Shown here: piece after piece, positions 1-11,030 of the stretch
How the letters are laid out: each line of letters starts with the position of its first letter
Numbering within the stretch: position 1 is the stretch's first letter
Source of the DNA: Oxytricha trifallax
Taxonomy: Eukaryota > Ciliophora > Spirotrichea > Sporadotrichida > Oxytrichidae
Reading direction: 5' to 3'
Length of the DNA stretch: 64,000 nt
Assembly (NCBI GenBank): GCA_000711775.1
Contig: ARYC01000570.1
Location: 85,374-149,373 of the forward strand
Program-made: the position numbers and the translations under genes
The notes under the pieces: model-generated
What the model was told of the DNA's origin: nothing
Databases searched by the model: none
What the model saw: the letters and a program-made list of their open reading frames with translations, nothing else

Positions 1-1
1 A

Positions 2-2651
2 AAACATGCAGAGAGGCACCGTTAGGATTAATCGATTAAGAATTTGAAAACTTAGAGGGAGGCAAGTTTAGAATCTTGAAGCCAATTAAGCCAAGTGAAA
101 TTATTTATGACTGTACTCACGACAACCCAGCCCCAGTCGAGAAATTTAAAACTGGAAGAATAGCTTTAAGTCACATTGGAATATTATCGTTAGCTGATTC
201 TGCTATAGCCACTATAATGCAATTTTATTATATTTCCAAAGATTAACTCTTAGTGACATTTTTTTAATACTTGGGGCTATGATCAATTAATTCCCAAGAA
301 TTTAAATGTAGTTACAGAAAAAAGAATTTACTCTGTAGGAGATTAGTCTGATATTTTTAAGCCTGATAATTAAGATCCAAATAAACGTCGACTCTCTAAG
401 ATTTTAGAATTACATGGAGGAAAGAAGCCATCTTTGGCCCATGATAAGGAATCTTAAGAACATTTAATTCATATCTATTACAAAATTTACTGTATAATTA
501 GTATAAGATTATTATTATTATCATCAAAAGCATTCTCCAGAGTGGACACCTGAAACATCTACATTATCAAAGCATTAAGAACCAACTGAGTTTGAGCATG
601 AATTTATTTACTACAATGACAGAGCAAGTCAGGTGTCCCTAGCTGGTGAATTTACCTCATGGAAACCGATTATCGAATTGAAAAAATAAGGGGCGAATAA
701 ATGGGTTCACAAAATGACTCTACCAATTATCAACAGTCAAGATAAGTAAACTTAAAGACTACTTTTTATTCTAAATAATTAAATTAGTTTATTAGAAATA
801 AATATCACAAGCTATAAATATTTATTTGGTTATACTTTAGTTTATGAGTTCAAGTTCGTAGTAAATGGTAAAGACTGGAATATAAATTCAGATTTACCTT
901 AAATCAGAGATAAATCAGGAAATGTAAATAATGTAGTATATTTCCCTAATAAATCACAACCAAATACACCAGCACAAACATAATAATTCTCCTAAGAACC
1001 TCTAAATTATAAATAAAGTTCGTAAGAGTACCAATTTTTATGCAATATTTGCTTATATAATATTTAGAAACTATTTTTATAATTAATATATTAATGTATA
1101 TGATTATACCAATTTTAAGACATAAGATACGCTCGTAGAATTTTAAATGAAATTCATGATGAATGCAATAAAAACAACGCAGAAATTTTCTTGCATTAAC
1201 AATCAGATTAAGTGTTGGTTGTGGTGAGATAATTCTCACTAGATCATGAAAAACCTCATTGTGATTTTGTCGATCATAAACCTAGATAATAAATCAATTT
1301 TTATAAAATTTATTGCTAAGTAAAAAAGATATAGTAAATAATCAAAATTAAATAGTTTAACAACAATTTAATTGATAAGTTTGACGCATATGTTTCAATA
1401 ACTAGACACCCCTATTTCATGGAAGGAGGGGAATATTAATATTAGACTAGAGTTGAGTTACCTGGTTTTTTAACTGAAGTGGTACTAGCAAGCTATCTAG
1501 AAATATCTAGCAACGCCTATATAATTTAGATACCTTTTATTTAAAATACTAATATAAGTTACTAATGAGTTATAACCAATTCAATATAGACTAATAGCAA
1601 TTAAAGAGCGCAAATGCAAATTTCAAAGTGTTTAAGGATCTCTCGAAATTCTGTAGAGTTGAGAGACAAGGCGAGAGAGATGTATTGATCTTTCACACTT
1701 TGCCTCCTTCATTCACTTGCATAGTGAAGACTAAATATCCCCAATAGATGAGAGAAGCTGTTTAATAGCTCAATAAATTGGGTAGTATTGAAAGCTCATA
1801 ATTGGCTTAATAACTGTTTAGTCATTCTCCATTAAGTGCATTTACAAAATTTAGATAATATAAATTTTTTTAAAGAAAATTTACCTGACTTGTTTAAGAA
1901 TATTTAAGTAATAAATTATTAAATAAAGATTCAATCACTTACTTTTCAGATGCAACGAAGAGGAAAGAGATATATCAAATGGAAAAAGAGGTCCTTATGG
2001 ATTAAGTAACTATGGAGAATTTGTATATTCAGGTATAACTTCAGTCATACATCTCATCAGGTAACTTAAGATCTCAGGAGATATGGGACATGAACTTTTC
2101 AACAATATTAGGGAAGGTAACTGGCTTATGGATTATACAGTGGACAGATTGAGATTTATGGGTAACGAATTAGGACCAGCCATTGGATTTTTATAAGAAT
2201 TTTTTGGAAAAGTTAAAGTGTTGAATAACACCTTTAAGCCGAAGTATTTCGCTAAGGTTATCGAAAAGATTTACTATGCAATCTAAGTAGAGCTAATGTC
2301 AAAGAGAATGACAGATGATTTCTTGCAAGGCAACTAGGATTTATTCTTATAGAGATTAGCACTTTCTAGTCTTTAAATGTGGGGACGTGTTCCCTCAGCT
2401 TAATATTCCATTCATTAGGATACTATGGCAGCTGGACTACCTCACTTTACAACTGGCTATATGAGATGTTGGGGAAGAGACACATTTATTTCACTAAGGG
2501 GCCTTTTGATTGCACCAGGACTTAAAGAAGAGGCTAAAGAAACCATATTATACTTTGCCAAAACTATGAGACATGGACTTATCCCTAACTTGCATGATAG
2601 ATGCAACAACACCAGGTTTAATGCCAGAGATGCTACTTGGTTCTTTATTTA
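2..2651 (+). CDS. AGL: Glycogen debranching enzyme, middle part (MDS series, 5' end outside window)
   Basis: Bifunctional cytosolic enzyme that removes glycogen branch points (4-alpha-glucanotransferase plus amylo-1,6-glucosidase). Reading TAA/TAG as Gln gives blocks in the order found in animal and yeast debranchers: PLGLIDQEFEN, then DCTHDNPAPVEK, GYDQLIPKN with a following SEKR-like TEKRIY, VSITRHPYF, a conserved NWLMDY, and finally AAGLPHFTTGYMRCWGRDTF leading into LRGLL and MRHGLIPNL, which is the glucosidase core. AT-rich inserts interrupt the frame (211-268, 480-1362, others near 1530-1600 and 1850-1940). The frame ends at a TTATTTA pointer at 2645-2651 and resumes at 62536. The N-terminal glucanotransferase part lies before the window. 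Family assignment is firm; some internal segment edges are not solved. Confidence 0.93.
211..268. other. IES in GDE, pointer ACT
   Basis: Direct repeat ACT at 211-213 and 269-271. Removing 58 bp joins codons for AIAT to WGYDQLIP in frame, matching the GYDELVP block of other debranching enzymes. The insert is AT-rich and has a TGA in the host frame. Confidence 0.75.
520..1080 (+). CDS. CBM48 / AMPK-type glycogen-binding module (two MDS, partial)
   Basis: The first segment reads YYNDRASQVSLAGEFTSWKP followed by a W-containing strand; after an 84-bp insert (750-833, pointer ACTT) the frame continues YEFKFVVNGKDWNINSDLP and then NVNNVVYFPN. This is the order of conserved positions in the glycogen-binding domain of AMPK beta subunits and related CBM48 proteins (the buried Trp of EFTSW, the YxFKFxVxG strand, the final NxNNxV). 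No start codon and no beta-subunit C-terminal (ASC) domain are visible, so this is part of a protein. It could be a separate nested gene. It could instead be an insertion domain of GDE: a TATTA repeat also allows an in-frame entry from GDE at about 476-480, but I found no in-frame exit back to 1367. Confidence 0.7.
750..833. other. IES in the CBM48 segment, pointer ACTT
   Basis: ACTT at 750-753 and 834-837. Removal joins QDKQT to LVYEFKFVVNG in frame, connecting two strands of one CBM48 domain. Confidence 0.75.
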
Positions 2652-2694
2652 AGTAAGTCTAAATAGTCAAACTAAATGCATGTTTGAACTTCCT

Positions 2695-3515
2695 TCACAA
2701 GAAATTAATGTGTAATTGATCATAACAATCATATTTAAATTGAATTTAAATTCTTTTGATGAATTAACTCTCAGTGTGCAATCCGCTGATTTCGACTCTT
2801 CCCATTTTCTCTTCAATTGGTGAATTTGAAACAACTTTCTTCAGTTCAAGAGTGAACTCATCTACATCTCCAGTAAGTCTTCTAACAATAGTAACTTTTT
2901 TCATTCCTCCGTTTCTGTATTCTGTGTACACTGGCAAGTTGTTTGAGTGTGTTCTCTCGATCTAATTATAAATGAATTATAAATTATTTGAAAAAAACGA
3001 AAATCATGGGTTGATTAATGGATTGTTGATAGGCTTTCAAAATATGAAAAATAGTGGTAGCTTAGTTTAAATTGTATGATTTTATCCATAAATCATGGAA
3101 ATTTCATGGAATTTATTCAGATTGTTCAATTATTTGAGAATAAAAACTTACCTGGAAGGGAATAGCTTGATCGTAGCCTAATGGCTTGCTGAGAGTGTAA
3201 TCGGGAGTAGGCAGTTCCTACAATTTATACTTTAATGGTTCGAGTGGTTAAGTCATCTCATTCCATCTCTTATAAATTATTTCATGTTTTTCAATGTTAA
3301 TTGTAAATAAATATGATCCAATTTCTGAAAAACAGACAAACAAATTAACCTTTTATGTATAAATATGGTTAAAATCTCTGCTTGACCTTGGGATGTAGAT
3401 TTTCAATTTTAGTTTGAGGTTACCTGACAATCATGCGGTCGATATATTTATTGGTGAGATTAGTGTGGCGCATGTTCAGCTTTAAACCCTTGAACTTTGT
3501 GAAATGACTGGCCAT
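2695..3515 (-). CDS. MRPL49: Mitochondrial ribosomal protein mL49 (IMG2 family)
   Basis: Small protein of the mitochondrial large ribosomal subunit. From ATG at 3515 (MASHFTKFKG) the frame crosses two introns. One of 25 nt (3325-3349, GTTAAT...TTTCAG) joins YLYIK to EIGSYLF; one of 190 nt (2962-3151, GTAAGT...AATTAG) joins QAIPFQ to IERTHSNNLPVYTEY. The run PFxIxRTxxNNLPVYTEY followed by NGGMKKVTIVRRLTGD and GRVEISGLHTE is the family signature. The stop is TGA at 2695-2697; the last ~20 residues are AT-rich and could be wrong. It lies just downstream of the point where GDE breaks off, on the other strand. Confidence 0.88.
3325..3349 (-). other. 25-nt spliceosomal intron in mL49
   Basis: GTTAATTTG...TTTTTCAG with a pyrimidine tract. 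Removal restores one frame from the ATG to the conserved core. Confidence 0.65.
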
Positions 3516-4027
3516 TGTTATTTATACAATTTAATTAATTTATTATTATTCATTTCATTATTTATTATTTTATGTTTCTCTATGTTTGTATTAGAATTTA
3601 TAGTTTTTTATTAATGTTAATACTCCCCCTTTCTACTTTGCTCTACTATATTTCATCCCTAAATTTCATATTAATAAAACTTGAAATTTAACCCAAAGAA
3701 TTGTAGATTATTAATTTCCTTACTCTACTCAAAGACCTTATACATGACCTAATCATACTAAAAACTCTTCACATTACTCTAATTAGAATACTCCAAGGCC
3801 CCTCACTACACCAGTTTACTCTATCAGTATGGAAAATATGTAATAAAATCATAGGAAATTGAATTTTATGGCAGTGGGCTAGGGGCTTTGGAGGAGTGTC
3901 TTAGGAGTTGCAATAAATCTAAACATTCATCAGTAAAGGTAGCAAACTATAACTTGGTATAATAGTTATATAGTTTTATATGGGGATGGGAAATTTGAAC
4001 TTGGATTGCAAATTCAAGGCGTTTTAA
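3516..4027. other. Intergenic AT-rich stretch
   Basis: Lies between the divergent start codons of mL49 (-) and the TPR gene (+), so it should hold both promoters. The section at about 3850-3900 is less AT-rich (CAGTGGGCTAGGGGCTTTGG), but I recognise no gene or RNA in it. Confidence 0.5.
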
Positions 4028-6488
4028 ATGTTTGAGGATAGCTTGATATTTGAAAAGCCTTAAAAATGTAAAAATATGCCACATAATACTTATAATTCTA
4101 TAGTCAGTTTGAGCAAACACTAATTGATTGATGAATTTAAAAAGAAAATAGATGTTTCTCTCTTTTAAAAGTAAAGTTTAAAATAATTTTAGTGTTTTCA
4201 TCAATTTGTTAGGTTATCCAAGTTGTACAAATCAATAAGCTTGAAAAGAGATAAAATTGATGAGCAATAACTGAAATAGCTAAAAGACTAAAATTTATTC
4301 TATTTATATTAGAAATTTGTGGATTATGATGAATACTAGGCTAATCTTTTCAAAGCTATTTTTCAATATAAAGTATTTGGTAAGTCAGAATAGAATATGA
4401 AAGAGCTAAAAAGAATTCATAAAAAAGAGTTTAGTAGTATTTAAAATTTTAATGTTTAAATAGAGAACATGAGTGATGCAGATTTAATATTTCAAAAGTT
4501 AGTGATAACATATCCCTATAAATTAGATGCATTAGTTGAATACTTAGAATTTCTGAATGTAGTTAAAAATTACAAAGCTGGTTCATAAATTGCTGATTTA
4601 ATCATAAATCTTCTTGATAAGGATACCAGAATCTTTATAAATATTATTTGCTAGAACGAATACATAGAGAAGATATCATTTGATTTTATTTAATTTTATA
4701 AAATCTCAACAGATGAATGGATAAATGCCCACTTGTCAATTGCAAGACTATATAAGAAATCTAATCGATTGGAAGATGCCATAGAGATTTTGAATTAACT
4801 CAGGGGTATCCTACCACCTATAGATTTAGTTCAAATATCAGATTTCAAGCTACCATTTGATATTTAGTAATACAGTCTACACCCTTTAAATCATAAGAAT
4901 TAGTTTCCTTCTGGTGATTATCAAGAGAAGGGTTTAGATTTTAATGAGGGAAATTAGCATTGCTAATAAGACCAAGAAGATGATGATATAACTGATACTT
5001 AATTTGAGGATAATTAGTACTAATAAAATTAGAGATTGAACAATAAGGAGAAGATGCTTTACACTATAGATGAAAAAGATGAGGATATTTCTAGAAGTTA
5101 AATTCTTTTCAAAGACTCAAACTTAAAATCAACAGCTTTGCTGGTCAATCGTAAAACTCAATAAGATAATTAAGATAGATATCAACAGAATTTAGCAAAT
5201 AAGAACATTTACCAATCAGTGTTAAGTTTGGATAAAAACCAAGATATCGAAAGTTAATAAATAGACAATCTCTTCAACCAACAGCCTCAAGTGATTATTA
5301 CTGAGGTAGACGAAGACCAGAATGATCAATTTCTATTTAACCATCTAAGAAATGCTCAAATCAATTAACTAGAACCCTCTCTCGAGAAGTCTAGTTCCCT
5401 TTTTCAAATAAGGAAACTACGAGAAAGTGTTACAGACTTGAATTAAAATCTGCGTAGAAGCTATGTCCACAATAATCTAAGTAGAAATGACTAGAAAATC
5501 ATGTATTTTGATAATACTCATTTAATCAACTAGACTAGCAATAATTATGAGTAATTTCAAGATCCTAATTTGTCTTCTTAGTCGATTCAAGGTCGGGTTT
5601 CTATAAGAGTAAGTCCTTAATTTTATTACTTTATTAATCAGTTTATATTAAAAAAAAGACCATATCATTCATGAATAATCACATTTAATTTTATATAGAG
5701 TTCAATTCCAAAAATAGCTAGATTATCTACTCATAACTTCCAAAGTGATGTGCTTAACAATAAGAATAAATAGCAAAATTAAAATCCCAATTTTCCAAAA
5801 GAAATTTAATCATAATAAATAAATCAAAAGAAACTAGACTAGGAGAATTCAATAAATGATTCATCTTAAGATTTCAATCAGAATAATGATGAGGACCTGA
5901 GAGATGAAAATTTTTCAGTTTCCTCTAACTTTCATTTCCTTAACAAATTAGATTTATTTTTTATTATAAGTTTTGTCTTATATTTTTGAAACCCCTAAAT
6001 TACTCTGTGCCATTTAACTACAAATAAATATAAATTGGCAAAGATATGTATGAAATCAGTGAATTTACTATACGCAGACCAAGCTCTCTGGTCGATCTAC
6101 GACTACCTGCTCTTGCTGGCTTACTATAAAGATTTCTATGATAACAATTAATACCTCACTTTGAAGCTTAAAGCATCTCTATGCCTAGCTGAAATCCTCC
6201 TACTTTCCGATGAATATGAGTAAGTCTCTTTTTTATTCACTATTAAAAATTTTAATCTTTTAATTTGATGTTGATAAATTTTACGCTTCATATAGAAACG
6301 CGGAAAAAGTCATATAAGAGATATATGATTAATGTTTGGACAGAGGAGGAGCAATTTTCGATAAAATGCAAAGTCTATATTGCCAAGTAATTGCTAATAA
6401 GGGCTTTAATAGAAGTATAAACCTATAAATTGACTATTTCTATTCAGATAGCTAACAAATATTTGAGGAAGTTAAATTAAACTAATGA
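4028..6488 (+). CDS. Tetratricopeptide-repeat protein, function unknown
   Basis: Starts MFEDSLIFEKPQ at 4028. The N-terminal ~230 residues are alpha-helical with TPR-like units (for example LVEYLEFLNVVKNYKAGSQI and WINAHLSIARLYKKSNRLED). A long Asn/Gln/Asp-rich linker follows, then a second helical block (ALWSIYDYLLLLAYYKDFYD, LKASLCLAEILLLSDEYENA). Introns are seen at about 5613-5698 (GTAAGT...TATAG) and 6223-6296 (GTAAGT...ATATAG). An 87-bp IES lies at 5945-6031. The stop is TGA at about 6486-6488. I do not recognise a specific orthologue; the C-terminal TPR block suggests a scaffold or trafficking adaptor, but that is a guess. Confidence 0.75.
5945..6031. other. IES in TPR gene, pointer AAATT
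   Basis: AAATT at 5945-5949 and 6032-6036. Removal gives FLNKLAKICMKSVNLLYADQ in frame. Confidence 0.75.
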
Positions 6489-6686
6489 TATAGAATTGAA
6501 TTTAAATATGAAAAATATATAATATTTAAATTTTGATTAATTTAATAAATATCTCATCAAAATACTACAACCAAAATTATTGTTTAATGAATTTAATTAA
6601 AAGTTAAAGATAAATTATTTTTAAATTAAAGTCTCAACGATATGTATGTTTCTTCTTTTATATAATATAGTAATTTCTTACTAGAG

Positions 6687-9600
6687 TCAAAATTAATGTG
6701 AACTCCTGTTTTGGATCATAAATGTAACAAAGAAATCTCTGTAAAATATCTCCACATTTGCCATAAATTCCTTCTTTTCACTATTTTTAATATCCTAATT
6801 AACTGATGGGCATAAAGCTAATTGTTTGAAATGGAATTGTTAGTCAATTTTATCATTATTTAAATATGAGTAAATTGATCATTAAATTAATTGAAAAGCT
6901 AGCAGAGTTTTTACTTGATTGTAGGAAACATTATTTTCAGCGTTACGTTTGATGTAATCTAGCAAGTCTTCTCTAGAAAAGAAGTAAGATTTTACATATT
7001 GCAAAAGGACTTCCAGGCTTTCAGGCTGTTTTTGAATTTTTAATTCTATTACTTGTTTCAAGTAAAATATTGATTTAAAAGTAAAAAAATTATTAAATCT
7101 TCTTAAGAATAAAGTTTAGTTGACATCTTAAACGAGGCTCTATCTGCCTAAATCGTTGCATTTCTTAATCTACCCTATCAAATCTAGTAAACTCTCAGAT
7201 ATATAATCAGTCGCTATTTCTATTATAGCTACTTCAATATGACTAGGGACAGTTATAACTTGTCCTGAAGTGGAATTCCTATCAACTGTAGTGCTCGATT
7301 CAAAAATTTTAGGCAATTTAACTTTTTACAGTGCATCGATAGAGTTCGTTATTTTTTCTACATAAGAGGAGATTTCACTCTTTTTTGCCTTTATTGACCA
7401 ATTTAAGTAGCTCATACCCCAAAAACTTTAGTCTAAATTTAAGAGTTCACCAATACTTTGAGAATATAGGAAATGCCCTATTTCATTCACAGATTAATCC
7501 AGATTTTAAAAATACTAAATTAAATAGGCTTACTGCTAAGCATTTACCAATTTCTTAAACATTTAACGCTTGGTACTCAAAGTTTAGTTGATAAAAGTTA
7601 AAGATTCAACCGCAATTATAGTTTTGTAGAGGCAAAGATTCAAATCTTATTCAAACTTTGAGAAATGATCAAATATACAGGCGTTTGGTAGAAATTTAGC
7701 TAAAATTGCTTAAGCCGGATTGTTAAACATTTACACACCTAATTAGTGAGTGCCAAAGTTTTACTCAGCGATATTTCTAACTCTTATCATAAACATTCTC
7801 AAATTCTTGTACTTCTGTTAATGAATGAATAAATCATGTAGGCTTCCATACTCATTTAAATCTTGAGCTTTATTACTATTTAAATCAAATTGTTCAAATG
7901 GAGTATCGTCGAAGGTGCGCTTGTATTATTAGTTTAGAGTGAACATATGGAAAACGACAAAAGTATAGAGTTCAAAAACTTAGCTCATGCTTATAAACAA
8001 ATCAAAGCTGTGATGTCTGCAAACGTTCATTAATTCAATATATCTAGAAATATTGAAGATTTGTATTTTATTGGTAAATTTTAATTTAAACTCTGATTAT
8101 GAAATTTTTTTCAGACACAATAGTGCCTTTGAGTAAATTTAAGCAACTTTAGCTCAATATAACATTTTTATTGAAAGATAGCTTGCTGTATTATTAGTAA
8201 ATTGTTAATGATTTCGAAGCTCCATCCATCTAGTTAAATCCATTATGAAGTTAAGAATTGATATTTTATGATTTAAAACCTTCATCGCCTATATCCATAA
8301 AATCCTCTTCGTTATGTGAATTTGGACTCTCCTCATCTTCTGACATGCTCTAGTCTGTCATGCTTATTATGAAAGTTTAACTTTTCTCTTTTAGATCTGG
8401 TCTCTAGTCTTTCTAGTTTGAGGTGAACTATATCTCTTCAAAGGGGTTTGATAGGGCAAATTATGAAAAATGAGAAATTATCTTTGAACTTTATTTTCTT
8501 TAAGGAAGTGTACTGTTAGAAGACCCAGAAGATTCACTTTCACTAGATGTGTTTACTTTGTTAAAGTTTGAGAAAACGTTAAGAATCTTGTCTAAATGTT
8601 TTGGATATTCTGAGAGTGGATCATCTATTTCTTTAATTGAAAATTTGTCTGGAATTGGAACTCTTTCCCACTCTTCAGATTCTAGTAAGTTTTTCAAAAT
8701 TTGTGTTTGCTATTGTTTGAATTCATTGATATATCTTAGAGTCAGCTCATTTACAATATACTGAAGCAAGCTCATTTAACCAGTCTCTGGCTCTTCTCCC
8801 CCAAACTCCTAACCAATCTCGATAAACTTATTAGATAACATTAATAGATCAAACAACTCTCTTGTACTGAGATCAAGTGATATATGAATAGTCATGCTAT
8901 AAAAACTAATGAGTTTTTCTTAAATATAACTCCAAAACTTCTTCCTATCCTAGATGAGTAGCTCTCTTAATTTATCATTTGAATCTTCACTTAGAATATT
9001 CTTTCTTAATGAATGATATCTAGTCATTAAATGATGATTATACAGTAAATTTGATAAATTCTTGTATAAATCACAAAGAGCCTATAAGAAATAAGTTTTA
9101 TCAAGCATTTTGCATAGTGATCCTAACTTTATTTAAGGGTTAGAATAAGTTATTCCAATTAGCTACAGCTTCTCATAGTTAGATTAATACTTAATAAGGG
9201 ATTTTTTCATTGATAAAGCAACTTGCTGCCTAAATTTCTCCATTACTTTGTCAGTAATTTACTTTTCAAATGGTTCTGCTTATTCCTGTGATAAAACAGA
9301 TAATCCAAGGATTATTCTCTCGTAGGAAGTTTAGTCATATTTGTTAGAGATAGAAATCAATCCCTAGTTCATCTTATCCTTTATAGTCAATATTTAAAGT
9401 TTGAATCTATCTTTAAGAATATCTAAGGCTTTAAACTAAAATTGCAATTAAAGCATTTCAAGTTCTTTAATACTTTTGTATATTTATGTTAATGCCTCCT
9501 GAAATTCTTGCTTGCTAATCATCCTCTTAATTTACAGTTCTCTTTACACAAAATTTTACAATAAATTTGTTGTGAGACTTTTCACAATTTAGAGTCTCTC

Positions 9601-10590
9601 CATTTTTCTTTTTAGCAATAAAGATTTATGAATGTTTAATGCAACTTTTTTCTTAATAAACTCTACACTTTCTCTTGAGTTATGACTTATAGTTTTTACA
9701 TGCCCTAGATCATCTTATAATCCTTTTATGTTCGCCATGCCCTCTACAAATTCATCAGAGTGCTTCATAACACTAAAGGAAAGCTATAAATTTACAACCT
9801 TGTTTATTTTCTCCAATTCCTCACATCTCTCAGTGAGCTAGAATATATCAATTGGCAAATTTAACTAAGAAATTTCTTTCTTAAAAAGCTACTATTTAGT
9901 CATCTCCTAATCATGTGGATTTTAAAATGCAGGATCTAAATTGAACAATATATCATTTGGATTTTCCAGTTATTAAACAATTTCTAGTACGTCCTCTCTA
10001 ATAGTTCTTAAAGGCCTCTTAAGCCTCATAGAATCACTTTGTTGCCCTTTTTAATTTGACTTGTGATATTTATCAATCAGAAATTGAATCTATGATTGAT
10101 TAGAGTTTTACTTCAGGAATTCAATGAAAGTAAGTTGCTTATCTTTTTCATCATCAGAGTTGTCCTATAAGTTTTGATCTAATTTGAAATCACTACTCTC
10201 TTAATATTCTTCATTGTCTGAGTTTTATTGTAATTCACCCTAAGCAAGGGGATCTGTTAACATATTTTTCTCTTATTTTGCCAGATTGTTCTATTAATTT
10301 TAACTTGAGTCTTTCGTAAATTTATCATTGTATTGTGTTTTATTTTTATCTACAATTTTAATATTTTCCTTGTCATGCTAATGCTATAGAGTCTGAGTTT
10401 CATTAATACTGTTCGATTAACTAGTAATATTCTTAATTCTGACTGCTTTCTTTGCATTAGCAGTGAGTTAATCGAAATCCTACATATCTGTCATTATATC
10501 ATCTATCATAAACCTGCTTCCTTCAGGATGCTAGTTTTATTGCATTTATTGATTGTCTGCTGAAAAGTTTTGTGAAAATTTTAAATTCAT
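6687..10590 (-). CDS. VPS50: Syndetin (VPS50), EARP/GARP-II tethering complex subunit
   Basis: Subunit of the endosome-associated recycling protein complex, which tethers vesicles in endosomal recycling. From ATG at 10590 (MNLKFSQNFSADNQQ) a Lys/Asn-rich leader precedes a long helical rod; FVEGMANIKGLQDDL and the hallmark LLESEEWERVPIPDKFSI are visible. The C-terminal domain reads IKKCNDLGRQSLVQDVNQTL, then LLQYVKSYFFSREDLLDYIK, matching the end of syndetin (IKKCSNEGR...YIKAYYLTENDMERWIKEH). An 81-bp IES (6814-6894) is solved; others interrupt 7060-7130, 7330-7800 and 8080-8500. The stop TGA is at 6687-6689 once that IES is removed. The gene is compact for the family, and the middle section is not fully solved. 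Confidence 0.85.
6814..6894. other. IES near the 3' end of VPS50, pointer AAAGCTA
   Basis: AAAGCTA (plus strand) at 6814-6820 and 6895-6901. Removal gives QVKTLLALCPSVNQDIKNSE in frame on the minus strand. Confidence 0.75.
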
Positions 10591-11030
10591 AATAATTTAT
10601 AGATATGGTAAATATCATGAAAATTAAACTAAAAATTTACTATAAATGTTACTAAAATAAATTAATATAAAAAAAAGTTGTTAACTTGAGATTAATTGTT
10701 TTATTGTTAGTTTGAGTTTTACAAAGACTACTAAACTTTACTTAGTAAATTTTTGAACATTTTTCTTAAATCTTATTTTTGAAAATTATGTGAGTGAAGA
10801 AGTATTTTGGATGATCCCTCTTTAATTCAGATTTTATAATTATTATCTGATTATATTTCAAATTCAAATTTATTAGTCTTGTATTTTTTTCATTTATTGA
10901 TATAAGTATATAAACATATTCATAGTATACTGTATATTTCAAAAAATCAAGATTTAAATTTAATTTAAATTATTTAAAGTAATTAGCATTAGCAATTTCA
11001 AATATTTATAGTTATATAATTTAAATAAAA
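10591..11030. other. Intergenic region between divergent VPS50 and channel-cyclase genes
   Basis: Very AT-rich; carries the presumed promoters of both divergent genes. No other structure recognised. Confidence 0.5.

Larger units (their letters stand above)
480..1362. other. Large IES in GDE (pointer ACAA) containing a CBM48 gene fragment
   Basis: ACAA occurs at 480-483 and 1363-1366. Removing 883 bp gives HIYYNLIDKFDAYVSITRH, which aligns without a gap to the corresponding stretch of other debranching enzymes. Unlike an ordinary insert, this one contains a recognisable protein domain at about 520-1080. Confidence 0.65.

Noticed and set aside
946-1239. 97-codon minus-strand frame with standard stops
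   Set aside because: Overlaps the CBM48 segment on the other strand and AT-rich insert; no family resemblance, and standard stops are not stops in this genome.
8549-8764. Plus-strand frame antisense to VPS50
   Set aside because: The opposite strand encodes the conserved LLESEEWERVPIPD block of syndetin.
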